Below are positions 53,190 to 61,307 of a DNA stretch of 64,000 nt, in pieces. The stretch is from Pseudomonas reidholzensis (lineage in GTDB: Bacteria; Pseudomonadota; Gammaproteobacteria; Pseudomonadales; Pseudomonadaceae): NCBI RefSeq assembly GCF_900536025.1, contig NZ_UNOZ01000031.1, forward strand, positions 245,870-309,869. Direction: 5' to 3'. How positions within the stretch are numbered: position 1 is the stretch's first letter; the number at the start of each line of letters is the position of its first letter. The notes beneath the pieces were generated by a model. That model ran no database searches. It was not told the origin of the DNA and saw only the letters and a list, made by a program, of their open reading frames with translations. A program made the position numbers and the translations under genes.

Positions 53190-54912
53190 CGCCGGAGGTC
53201 TCCAGGGGCATTACCTGCAGGTGGCCGGCGTGCAGGTGCAAGCGCACGTCGGCGTCGGCCAGGGTCGAGGCACGGTGGCTGATCAGAATGCGCGTGCGCC
53301 CGGCGAACAGCTGGTCGATCGCGCTGATCACTTCGCGCTCAGTGGCTTCATCGACCGCCGAGGTTGCCTCGTCGAGTACCAGGATCGCCGGCTGTTGCAG
53401 CAACGCTCGAGCAATCGCGATGCGCTGTTTCTGGCCGCCCGAGAGCTGCTGGCCGCGCTCGCCGAGCATGCCATCCAGCCCCATAGGCAGGCTTTGCGCC
53501 AAGCTCTCCAAGTGGGTCAGACGCACCACCTGCTGCAACTGGGCGCGGGTCACTGCAGGGGCGCTGTAGGCAAGGTTCTGTGCCAGTGTGCCGCGAAACA
53601 GGACGATGTCCTGGCTGACCACGGCGATGCGCCGACGCAAGGCAGCGAGGTCGAGCTCACGCAGGTCGACACCGTCCAGCAGGATGCGCCCTGTGTCAGG
53701 GTCGTAGAAGCGTTGCAGGAGGTCGATCAGAGTCGATTTACCCACCCCGGATGCACCGCTGATAGCCACTTTGCGGCCCCCGGGGATCACCACGTCGACC
53801 TCACGAAGCACCGCGCCCTGTCGCCCTGAGTAAGTAAAGCCGACCGATTCCAGGCGCAATTCCCCTGGCCCCTCCGGCATCGCCGTGGGCGCCTCGGCCT
53901 CACGTACCGCCAACGGCTCCCGCCTCAACTCCATGACCCGCACCAGGCTGACCGCCATGCGCTGAATAGCCACATACAACCCAAGCAGGCTCTGCACCGG
54001 CCCGACGGCCATACCCATGTAGGTGGAAAACGCGATCAGCGCGCCGAGCTGCCAGGTCCCCTGGATCACCCACCAACCACCGACCAGGAAGGCACAGGCA
54101 CGGCACCATGAAGTCAGCGTGCCGGGAATGGCCTGGGTAAAGAACTCCGTCACCTGCACCTTCAGCAACTGGCGCATGTAGCCCTGGCCCAACTGGTCCA
54201 GGCGGTTGGCCTCACGCGCCTGCTGGCCGGCCGCCTGGATGAACTTCATCGCCGGCAGGGTTTCGACGAGGAACGACGACACATCGGCCGAGCGCTCGCG
54301 TAGGCCGCGCACCTCACGCTCGACCTTGCGCCGCATCCAGCGCAGCCACAGCACCTCGATGGGGATCAGCAGCGCCAGCAGCAGTGACAGTTGCCATGAC
54401 AGCATCAGCATCAGGGTCACCGCGCCGATCAGACCAATCACGCTGGACACCGCCGAAAACAGCGAGTCGACGGCAAAGCGCTGGATTTCGGCAACGTCAC
54501 CGTCCAGCCGCGAAAGTATATCGCCCGTTCGCCGGCGCCCGTAGAAGGTCGGCGACAACTGCTGCAGATGGCGGTACAGGTCATCGCGCAGGGCAAACAG
54601 GATGCGCCCCGACAGCTGCGTGTGCAGGTACCGATTGACCCCCGCCAGCACGGTGCCCAGCAAGCCCGCGGCGATCATGATCACCGCCATGTGCCACAAG
54701 GTCTGGTAATCACGCGCCAGCAGGCCTTGGTCGATCAGCGTCTTGACTAGCCATGGCTGGGCCAACGCCAGCAACGATGCGCCCAGTGACAGCCCGAGCA
54801 GCACGGCGATCGCCTTGCGTTGCGGACGCACAAAGCTGTACAGCCAGGCCAATGCCTGGCGCATGAGCTGCGGGTCTGCGCTGTCGATCAGTTTGAGAAA
54901 TAACCCGCCCAT
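53179..54912 (-). CDS. qhpF: ABC exporter for the QhpC gamma subunit
   Basis: Protein of 577 residues, a half-size exporter of the MsbA type: six membrane helices (about 30-300) and an ATPase domain with Walker A SGASGVGKST, signature LSGGQKQR, Walker B AILVLDEATSAVD and the H-loop ISHR. QhpF is thought to carry the modified gamma subunit to the periplasm. It starts 3 nt past the regulator stop and ends within qhpE. Confidence 0.9.
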   Translation of the reverse strand: MGGLFLKLIDSADPQLMRQALAWLYSFVRPQRKAIAVLLGLSLGASLLALAQPWLVKTLIDQGLLARDYQTLWHMAVIMIAAGLLGTVLAGVNRYLHTQLSGRILFALRDDLYRHLQQLSPTFYGRRRTGDILSRLDGDVAEIQRFAVDSLFSAVSSVIGLIGAVTLMLMLSWQLSLLLALLIPIEVLWLRWMRRKVEREVRGLRERSADVSSFLVETLPAMKFIQAAGQQAREANRLDQLGQGYMRQLLKVQVTEFFTQAIPGTLTSWCRACAFLVGGWWVIQGTWQLGALIAFSTYMGMAVGPVQSLLGLYVAIQRMAVSLVRVMELRREPLAVREAEAPTAMPEGPGELRLESVGFTYSGRQGAVLREVDVVIPGGRKVAISGASGVGKSTLIDLLQRFYDPDTGRILLDGVDLRELDLAALRRRIAVVSQDIVLFRGTLAQNLAYSAPAVTRAQLQQVVRLTHLESLAQSLPMGLDGMLGERGQQLSGGQKQRIAIARALLQQPAILVLDEATSAVDEATEREVISAIDQLFAGRTRILISHRASTLADADVRLHLHAGHLQVMPLETSGDDR

Positions 54913-54915
54913 GCC

Positions 54916-56832
54916 TCAACCGCGCAGCTGTTTGAGTTTGCGGTAGAGCGTCGCCCTGCTGATGCCCAGGGCTTCGGCTGCGGCCGAGACATTGCCCTGG
55001 TGCCGGGCCAGAGCACCGCGTATCAGCTCGAGCTCGCTCTCCCGCAGGCTGCCGGAAGGCGCCGTGGCACCGGCCAGCTCATCCAGCAAACAATCGGTCA
55101 GGTGCTCCAGGCCGAGCACCTGTTGCCCCTCTTCGCGCATGGCCAAGGCGGTCCGCAGGACCATCTCCAACTGGCGGATATTACCCGGCCAGTCGAATTC
55201 ATTGAACAGCGTGCTGAGCGCCGGCGCGAGGCTCACGCCGCTCGCGCCACACTTGCCCAGCAGACCTTCGATGATACCCGCCAGGTCGTCTCGCTCGCGC
55301 AGCGCCGGCAAGCGCAGCGACACGCCGTTGACCCGGTAGTAGAGGTCTTGGCGAAAATGCTGTGCGGCAACCAGTAGCTTGAGGTCACGGTGCGTGGCGC
55401 AAATCAGTGCGACATCGATGTCCTGCTCCTCGCCCGCGCCCAGCGGCGCCACTCGGCGCTCCTGCAGCACACGCAACAGACGCGCTTGCAGGGCCAGCGG
55501 CATGTCGCCGATCTCGTCGAGGAACAACGTGCCGCCCTGGGCCTGCATCAACCGCCCGACCATACCGCCACGGCGCGAGCCAGTGAACGCGCCGTCCCGG
55601 TAACCGAACAATTCGGACTCGATCAAGCCCTCGGGGATCGCCGCGCAGTTGACCGCGACGAAGGGTTTGTCTGCCCGCGGGCTGGCCTGGTGCAAGGCGC
55701 GCGCGGCGACTTCCTTCCCGGTACCGGTCTCGCCCAGCAGCAGCACCGGCAAGCCATTGGCCAATCCTTGGCGGGCCATTCGCAGATTACGCTCCAGACG
55801 CGGATCACCACCGGCCAGGCTGTCGAGCGCCAATGCCGGTGCCGAAGCGCCTGGTTTTGCCGCTGTTGTAGCCGCGCCTTGCAGGTTGCCGTGCCGTGGC
55901 AGTTGCAAAGCGCGGAAAAACAGCTCGCCCTTGGCCGTCTGCACACTGCTCACGCCTTGCTGCCACAGCCGTGCGATGAACCCAGCGGAACGCTCGCCAA
56001 GCAGGTCGCTGCAGCGCCGCCCCAGCAACGCCGGGCGTGCGACCTGTAATAGCTGACAGGCATTGTCGTTGGCGGCCAGTACTTCGCCATCCAGGCTCAG
56101 TGCGAGCAGCCCCTGCCAAGCACTGGTGAGGTACTGCGGACGGCTGTGGAAGGCGAGCACCAGGTGTTCGGGATGGCACAGGCCAAACAGCCGGCTTTCG
56201 ATATTGGCGGCAGCGAGCATCAGCGCCGTCAGGCTGTCCTGCGGCTGGCTGAGGACTCCTTCGCGAGTTACGTCCAACACCCCGATTACCGCGCCGCACG
56301 GGTCGCGCAGTGGCACCGAGGTGCAGGAGAACGGGCTCAGCCGATCGAGGTAGTGTTCGCCGCAGTTGATCAGCGTGGGGCGACCTTCGACCACTGCGGT
56401 GCCGATGGCATTGGTACCGCGCAGGGCCTCGCTCCAGCAACTTCCGGGGTGCAGGTCACGCAGGCCCTCGCGGTTGAGCACGTGCTTCTGGCCTTCGATC
56501 GCCAGTACGTTGGCCTGGGCATCACCGAGGATGACGATGCCGTGTGGGCCTTGGCGGTCGATCAGGTAATCAAGCTCGGGGGTGGCGGCGTCAATCAGCA
56601 GCCGGTTGTGTTCCAGCAACGCTCGCAGGTCGAAACGTTGCGCAATGCCCAAGCCAACTTGTTCGCCCTGCAGGCAGTCCAGCCCATGGCCCAGGCTACG
56701 GCGCCAGGACGCGTCGATTTCGTCGCGGAGCATCCCCGTAGGCAGTTCGCCTTCGCTGGCCAGTTTGAGGCGGGCCTGGCGGGATTCGTGTAGCGGGTCT
56801 TGGGCGTTTGTTATGGGTATTTGTCGCGCCAT
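54916..56832 (-). CDS. AcoR-like sigma-54 enhancer-binding activator
   Basis: Protein of 638 residues: an N-terminal GAF region (about 75-215), a PAS-like segment (about 225-300), an AAA+ domain (about 335-565) and a Fis-type helix-turn-helix (about 605-636). Walker A GETGTGKE is at 367-374. The sigma-54 contact loop reads GAFTGS (414-419) instead of GAFTGA. It is the first gene of an operon with qhpFEG and is the obvious activator for the sigma-54 promoters at 49.5 kb. It is also divergent from the curlin operon, whose promoter is sigma-54 type too. Confidence 0.88.
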   Translation of the reverse strand: MARQIPITNAQDPLHESRQARLKLASEGELPTGMLRDEIDASWRRSLGHGLDCLQGEQVGLGIAQRFDLRALLEHNRLLIDAATPELDYLIDRQGPHGIVILGDAQANVLAIEGQKHVLNREGLRDLHPGSCWSEALRGTNAIGTAVVEGRPTLINCGEHYLDRLSPFSCTSVPLRDPCGAVIGVLDVTREGVLSQPQDSLTALMLAAANIESRLFGLCHPEHLVLAFHSRPQYLTSAWQGLLALSLDGEVLAANDNACQLLQVARPALLGRRCSDLLGERSAGFIARLWQQGVSSVQTAKGELFFRALQLPRHGNLQGAATTAAKPGASAPALALDSLAGGDPRLERNLRMARQGLANGLPVLLLGETGTGKEVAARALHQASPRADKPFVAVNCAAIPEGLIESELFGYRDGAFTGSRRGGMVGRLMQAQGGTLFLDEIGDMPLALQARLLRVLQERRVAPLGAGEEQDIDVALICATHRDLKLLVAAQHFRQDLYYRVNGVSLRLPALRERDDLAGIIEGLLGKCGASGVSLAPALSTLFNEFDWPGNIRQLEMVLRTALAMREEGQQVLGLEHLTDCLLDELAGATAPSGSLRESELELIRGALARHQGNVSAAAEALGISRATLYRKLKQLRG

Positions 56833-57190
56833 TCTCTACTCCAGCGATGCCCGGGACAGGCAGGGCAACGGACCACGGAATTTGTTGCAGTGTGCGTCAG
56901 AAATGTTCGGGCGTCATCCTTACAGAGGCATGTCCCGTGCTTTTATAGCGCGAACTCCAGCGTGCGGAACTGACCGGTCCCGGGCCAGCCACGCACCATC
57001 GGGGTTTTCCCATTTCCCCAACACTGGGGACCATAGCCCACCCATAAACGCCCCCGCCGCCCCCCTGCCCCCCCCCCAAACCCAAGCCCCACAAGCCCTG
57101 CAGCCCCCTATCAAAAACCTGGCACGGGTGTTGCCGATACCCCTTCAAACGCCCCAACCCCTTGGGCCCGTTTGCAGGAGGGATTGACTC
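56833..57190. promoter_or_regulatory. Divergent spacer with a C10 tract
   Basis: 358 bases between the AcoR-like gene and the curlin operon. Positions 57048-57077 are extremely C-rich and end in a run of ten C (57068-57077), 43 bp upstream of the sigma-54 promoter. No gene is supported here, and no copy of the GTYTCA boxes was found. Confidence 0.6.
57120..57134 (+). promoter_or_regulatory. Sigma-54 promoter of the curlin-like operon
   Basis: TGGCACGGGTGTTGC matches the consensus at all key bases, with GG at 57121-57122 and GC at 57133-57134. Start would be near 57146, 45 nt before the first gene. Confidence 0.85.
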
Positions 57191-58537
57191 ATGCACCGAC
57201 CGACACCCCACCCGCTGGCTGTGGCGATCCTCGCCGGCATGCTCCAGCTTCCGGCCCAGGCTGCACTCTACGCAGTGGACCCCGGCCCCTACCAACCCGA
57301 AACCGGCGGGTTCGCCGCCTGGTACCAGGACAGCCATGGCCGCACCCTCGACCTGTGCCTGTCCAAGGCGGTCAGCTCGCGGGTCGCCGGCGCACCCGGC
57401 GCACCGTCCTACATGTGCACGCTGCTGCCGGCACCCGGCGTGTTCGATGACACCCAGCCGCTGGTGTTTCCGACCAACTTCCCCGACGAGACCTTCTGGT
57501 TTACCGCCGACGCCGCCATCGTCGATGCCGCGCGCGGTATCGACCTGAGCTTCGGCACTGCCATCGAAGCCGCCTTCAGCGCCGAAGAACCGGCCGAAGG
57601 CGACCAGGTCAGCTTTGCCCGGGTGCGGATCCGCGTCGATGTGCCGGTCGCCGGCACCTACGTGGTCACCCACCCCTACGGCGTCGACGTGTTCGACGTG
57701 CCAGCCGCCGGCCGGCGCGCGATCAACATGACCCGCGACATCGGCATCGCCGCACCCGGCACCTTCACGGGCGCGCTGAGGGGCGACGTCGGGCCGTTCC
57801 TGCGTAGCGTCAACGGCCCGTACACCGAGATCAACCCGGTCACGGCCGCCAGCGAACGCTACATCGGCGACCCCAACCTCGAAGAGGCCGTCACCGGCAG
57901 CCCGTTCAACACCAACTTCGTGCGCATCGAAGGGCCCAACGGCATCGACCTGCGCACCGAACTGTTCTCCATCTCCGGCAAGCTCTCCACCGTCGAGCGC
58001 CCTACTCCGCTGATCCCGCTGCGCAGCACCTACTCGCGGCGCACCGACAACGGCGACCTGCGCGCCCAGCAGGACGTGTTCGTCATGGCCCCGCCGCCAC
58101 CGGCCACCGTCACCCTCACCAGCCAGAGCCCCGCGCTGGCCCTGACCGAGGCCAACGGCACCGGCAGCTGGTATGCCCAATCGGCGCTCGACCCCAGCCT
58201 GCCCAACAGCCTGGTGGTCAACGCCAACAATACCGCGGCGATCGCCAGCAGCACCCCGACCAACGCCAACCTGCCACTGACCGACCTGGTCACCATCAGC
58301 CGCGCCGAGTACAGCCTGGCCAGCGGCCAGCTGACCCTGGTCGCCAGTACCAGCGACGAGACTTCGCCGCCCAGCCTCAGCGCCAGCACCGGCAACGGTG
58401 CACTGATCGGCACGCTGGCCGGTAACGGCGCCGTCAAGACCCTGAACACCGGGCTCTCGCCGATCCCGCCGGCGTCGGTCACGGTGACCAGCGCACACGG
58501 CGGCAGCGACAGCGAAGACGTGGTGCTGGTGCCATGA
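57191..58537 (+). CDS. Secreted protein of the curlin operon, short paralogue
   Basis: Protein of 448 residues with a signal peptide (ending AQAAL, about residue 24). I do not recognise the family. It opens with YAVDPGPYQPETGGFAAWYQD, has one cysteine pair (CLSKAVSS..., YMCTLLPAPG) and is rich in Pro, Thr, Ser and beta-strand. It ends with PPASVTVTSAHGGSDSEDVV. The next gene encodes a paralogue along the whole length. It has no membrane anchor, LPXTG or autotransporter part. It follows AGGAGGG and opens a four-gene operon with two curlins, so an accessory, capping or surface-anchoring role in the fibre is possible (inference). Confidence 0.8.
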   Translation: MHRPTPHPLAVAILAGMLQLPAQAALYAVDPGPYQPETGGFAAWYQDSHGRTLDLCLSKAVSSRVAGAPGAPSYMCTLLPAPGVFDDTQPLVFPTNFPDETFWFTADAAIVDAARGIDLSFGTAIEAAFSAEEPAEGDQVSFARVRIRVDVPVAGTYVVTHPYGVDVFDVPAAGRRAINMTRDIGIAAPGTFTGALRGDVGPFLRSVNGPYTEINPVTAASERYIGDPNLEEAVTGSPFNTNFVRIEGPNGIDLRTELFSISGKLSTVERPTPLIPLRSTYSRRTDNGDLRAQQDVFVMAPPPPATVTLTSQSPALALTEANGTGSWYAQSALDPSLPNSLVVNANNTAAIASSTPTNANLPLTDLVTISRAEYSLASGQLTLVASTSDETSPPSLSASTGNGALIGTLAGNGAVKTLNTGLSPIPPASVTVTSAHGGSDSEDVVLVP

Positions 58538-58569
58538 ACAGACAACGGCCGTACCTCCAAGGAGGCATC

Positions 58570-60801
58570 ATGAACACTTGGTCACGCCGCGCGCTGTACG
58601 CCGCCGGACTTTCCTTCACCCTCAGCGGCGTGGCCTGGGCCGCGCTTTCCGAAGTCGACCCCGGTCCTTACACCCTGGCCACCGGGCGCTACCCGATGTG
58701 GTACAAGGACAGCACCGACCTGGCCCTGGAATTGTGCCAGTCGCGGGCTACCAGCTCGCGCGTGCCCGGTACCCCGGCGGCGCCCAACTACATGTGTACG
58801 TTGCTGCCCGAGCCCGGCATCTACGACGACGCCTTGCCGCTGGTGTTCCCGGATAACTGGCCGCCAGAGATGTTCTGGTTCCTGGCCGAGGCGACCATCC
58901 CGGCAGTGGGCAACAGCGGCTACGAGCTGGACGCCTATGTCGCCGGCCTGGAAGCCGCGTTCGCCGCGGAAAACCCGGTAGACGGCGACCAGCAGAGCTT
59001 TGCCCGGATCCGCATGCGCATCTCGGTACCGACCGCTGGCACCTACACCATCACCCACCCGTACGGGGTCGAAACGGTCAACGTCACCACCCCCGGACGG
59101 CGCGCTATCAACATCACCCGCGACGTCGGCATCGGCGCCCCTGGGGTGTTCAACGGTGCACTCAACGGCGCGCTCGGGCCGTTCCTGCGCAGCGCCACCG
59201 GGCCGTATGTCGAAATCAACCCCGACACCGGCGCCAGCGAGACCTTCATTGGCGACCCGAACCGGGTCGAGGCGATCACCGGCAGCCCGTTCAATACTAA
59301 CTTCATCCGCATCCAGGGCCCCCCCGGGACTATCCAGACCAACCTGTTCACGGTGTCGGGCAAGGTGCTCGATGCACGCGAACAAACCCCGGCCGAGCTG
59401 CAGCGCGCGACGTACCAGCGCAACGGCTCGGGGACCCGGGTCGAGGTCTTCGCCAAGGCCCCGAACAGCGCCAGCCTGTGCCTGCGCAATGGCCTGGCGC
59501 TGGTCGGCTCACCGCCCTCGCCCTGCCAGTTCAGCATGCTCGCAGACAACAGCGGGCTGTTCTTCAGCCAGCAACTGAGCCAGGCTGCGCCGCCACCGGT
59601 GGTGGTGGTCACCGCCAGCAGTGCGACCGGCAGTACTCGGCCGACCGCCCTGTCGAGCAAGCTCATGGACGTGGTCAAGGTGCGCACTGCGCGCTACGAC
59701 TGGGCCAACAAGCGCCTGCTGATCGAGGCCAGTTCCAGCGACGAAGTGCAGGTCCCGGACATGGTCGCCCAGGGCTACGGCCGCTTGTCCAAGTCGGGCA
59801 CGCTGCAAAGCCTGACGGTCAACGACCTGACCCAGCCACCGGCAACGGTGACGGTCAAGTCGGCCCACGGCGGCAGCGATGTCGAGCCGGTGGTGGTGGT
59901 CGGCAGCGCGCCGGTCGAAGCCGCCAACCAGCCGCCCCTGGCCCAGGCCGACAGCGGCAGCACCAGCGTCGGCGTACCGCTGACCGTGAGCCTGCTGGCC
60001 AACGACAGTGACCCGGACGGCCACGTACCGCTGGCCATCACCGACCTCACCCAACCAGGCACCGGCCTCGGCGCCGTAGTGCTCAACGGCAGTACCGCCA
60101 TCACCTACACCCCACCGCCCGGCGCCGCCTCGCCGCTGGTGGCCAGCTTCAGCTACCGCGCCCAGGACAGCAAAGGGCTGAAATCGACTCCGGCCACAGT
60201 GACCATCAACGTCGCACCCAACCAGCCACCGGCGGCGGTCGCGGAGACCGTCACCACCCTGGGCGTGCCGCTGACCATCAATGTGCTGGCCAACGACACC
60301 GATGCCGAAGCCAACGTGCCGCTGACCGTCGCCAGCGTCAGCCAGCCCGCCGCGGGCCGGGGCAGCGTGACAACCGATGGCAGTACGGTCACCTACACCC
60401 CACCCGCAACGGTCACCACGGCCTTCACCACGACCTTCACCTACGTGGTGCGTGACTCGATCGGGGCGCTCTCGGCCCCCGCCACGGTTACCGTGCAGGT
60501 CTCGCCACGGCCGGCAGCGGAGAACTTCGCGGTCACCGCAGCCACCGTCGCGGCGCGCTCCAACAACCGCTTCAACTGGGATATCAGCGGCACCTCGTCG
60601 GTGACCACCGGTAACACCATCACCGTGCAGGTGACCACCACCAGCGGCCTGGTGACCCTGGGCAGCACCACGGTACCGGTGACCGGACGCTGGCGCCTGA
60701 CGGTCAGCAACAGCACCACGCTGATCCCGACGACCAACCCGACGGCGACCATCCGCAGTAGCCAGGGCACCACCCGCACCGTACCGGTAGTGGTCCAGTA
60801 G
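58570..60801 (+). CDS. Secreted protein of the curlin operon, long paralogue with Ig-like repeats
   Basis: Protein of 743 residues with a signal peptide (ending GVAWA). Residues 1 to about 437 are homologous to the preceding protein, from EVDPGPYTLATGRYPMWYKD to PPATVTVKSAHGGSD. About 300 more residues follow: two Ig/cadherin-like units that each open with NQPP and contain LANDSDPDG or LANDTDAEA, then a C-terminal beta domain. Such repeats are typical of adhesins. The start follows an ideal AAGGAGG. Tandem duplication followed by extension or loss explains the pair. Function unknown. Confidence 0.8.
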   Translation: MNTWSRRALYAAGLSFTLSGVAWAALSEVDPGPYTLATGRYPMWYKDSTDLALELCQSRATSSRVPGTPAAPNYMCTLLPEPGIYDDALPLVFPDNWPPEMFWFLAEATIPAVGNSGYELDAYVAGLEAAFAAENPVDGDQQSFARIRMRISVPTAGTYTITHPYGVETVNVTTPGRRAINITRDVGIGAPGVFNGALNGALGPFLRSATGPYVEINPDTGASETFIGDPNRVEAITGSPFNTNFIRIQGPPGTIQTNLFTVSGKVLDAREQTPAELQRATYQRNGSGTRVEVFAKAPNSASLCLRNGLALVGSPPSPCQFSMLADNSGLFFSQQLSQAAPPPVVVVTASSATGSTRPTALSSKLMDVVKVRTARYDWANKRLLIEASSSDEVQVPDMVAQGYGRLSKSGTLQSLTVNDLTQPPATVTVKSAHGGSDVEPVVVVGSAPVEAANQPPLAQADSGSTSVGVPLTVSLLANDSDPDGHVPLAITDLTQPGTGLGAVVLNGSTAITYTPPPGAASPLVASFSYRAQDSKGLKSTPATVTINVAPNQPPAAVAETVTTLGVPLTINVLANDTDAEANVPLTVASVSQPAAGRGSVTTDGSTVTYTPPATVTTAFTTTFTYVVRDSIGALSAPATVTVQVSPRPAAENFAVTAATVAARSNNRFNWDISGTSSVTTGNTITVQVTTTSGLVTLGSTTVPVTGRWRLTVSNSTTLIPTTNPTATIRSSQGTTRTVPVVVQ

Positions 60802-60817
60802 ACCCAGGGAGAACGCC

Positions 60818-61291
60818 ATGAACCGCCTGTACCCATTGCTGCTTTGCCTGGCCCTCGGTGGCCCGGCCGCCTGGGCCGATGACCTGCTGGACAACGCCGA
60901 CCTCGCGGCCGGCAATGACCTCGGCGAGCCCCTGGTGATCCGCCTGCTGCCGGTAGGTGCCGGCCAGGTGGCCGTGATCGAGCAGCAAGGGACCGGCAAC
61001 CGCGCCACCCTCGACCAGCACGGTCAGGCCCTGTTGGGCCAGATCGTCCAGGCCGGGGGAGCCCAGGAGGCGTTCATCCTGCAGCAAGGCAGCGACCTGA
61101 CGGCCTTGATCAGCCAGCAGGGCAACGGCAACAGCGCGTCGATCCGCCAGAGCGGCAGCGGCAACAACGCTTCCATCGAGCAGATCGGCAACGCCAACAG
61201 CGCGACCATCGAGCAGGCCGGCACGGGGCTCAACAGCGCCGTGACCCAGGCCGGCAATGGCCAGCACGTGCAGATTACCCAATATCGATAG
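60818..61291 (+). CDS. csgB: CsgB-like minor curlin (nucleator)
   Basis: Protein of 157 residues with a signal peptide (ending AAWA), similar in size to E. coli CsgB (151). About five curlin repeats of the X6-Q-X-G-X2-N-X-A-X3-Q type occupy residues 50-155, for example ASIRQSGSGNNASIEQIGNANS. The chain ends in VQITQYR with a basic residue, as in the nucleator rather than the main subunit. It starts 16 bp after the long paralogue and 16 bp before the large curlin. Confidence 0.85.
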   Translation: MNRLYPLLLCLALGGPAAWADDLLDNADLAAGNDLGEPLVIRLLPVGAGQVAVIEQQGTGNRATLDQHGQALLGQIVQAGGAQEAFILQQGSDLTALISQQGNGNSASIRQSGSGNNASIEQIGNANSATIEQAGTGLNSAVTQAGNGQHVQITQYR

Positions 61292-61307
61292 ACCTGGAGG
61301 CACCACC

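Noticed and set aside
56927..56940. TGTCCC at about 56931 as partner of GGGACA near 56863 (operator)
   Set aside because: The two half-sites are almost 70 bp apart and have no repeated copy; chance occurrence is likely.
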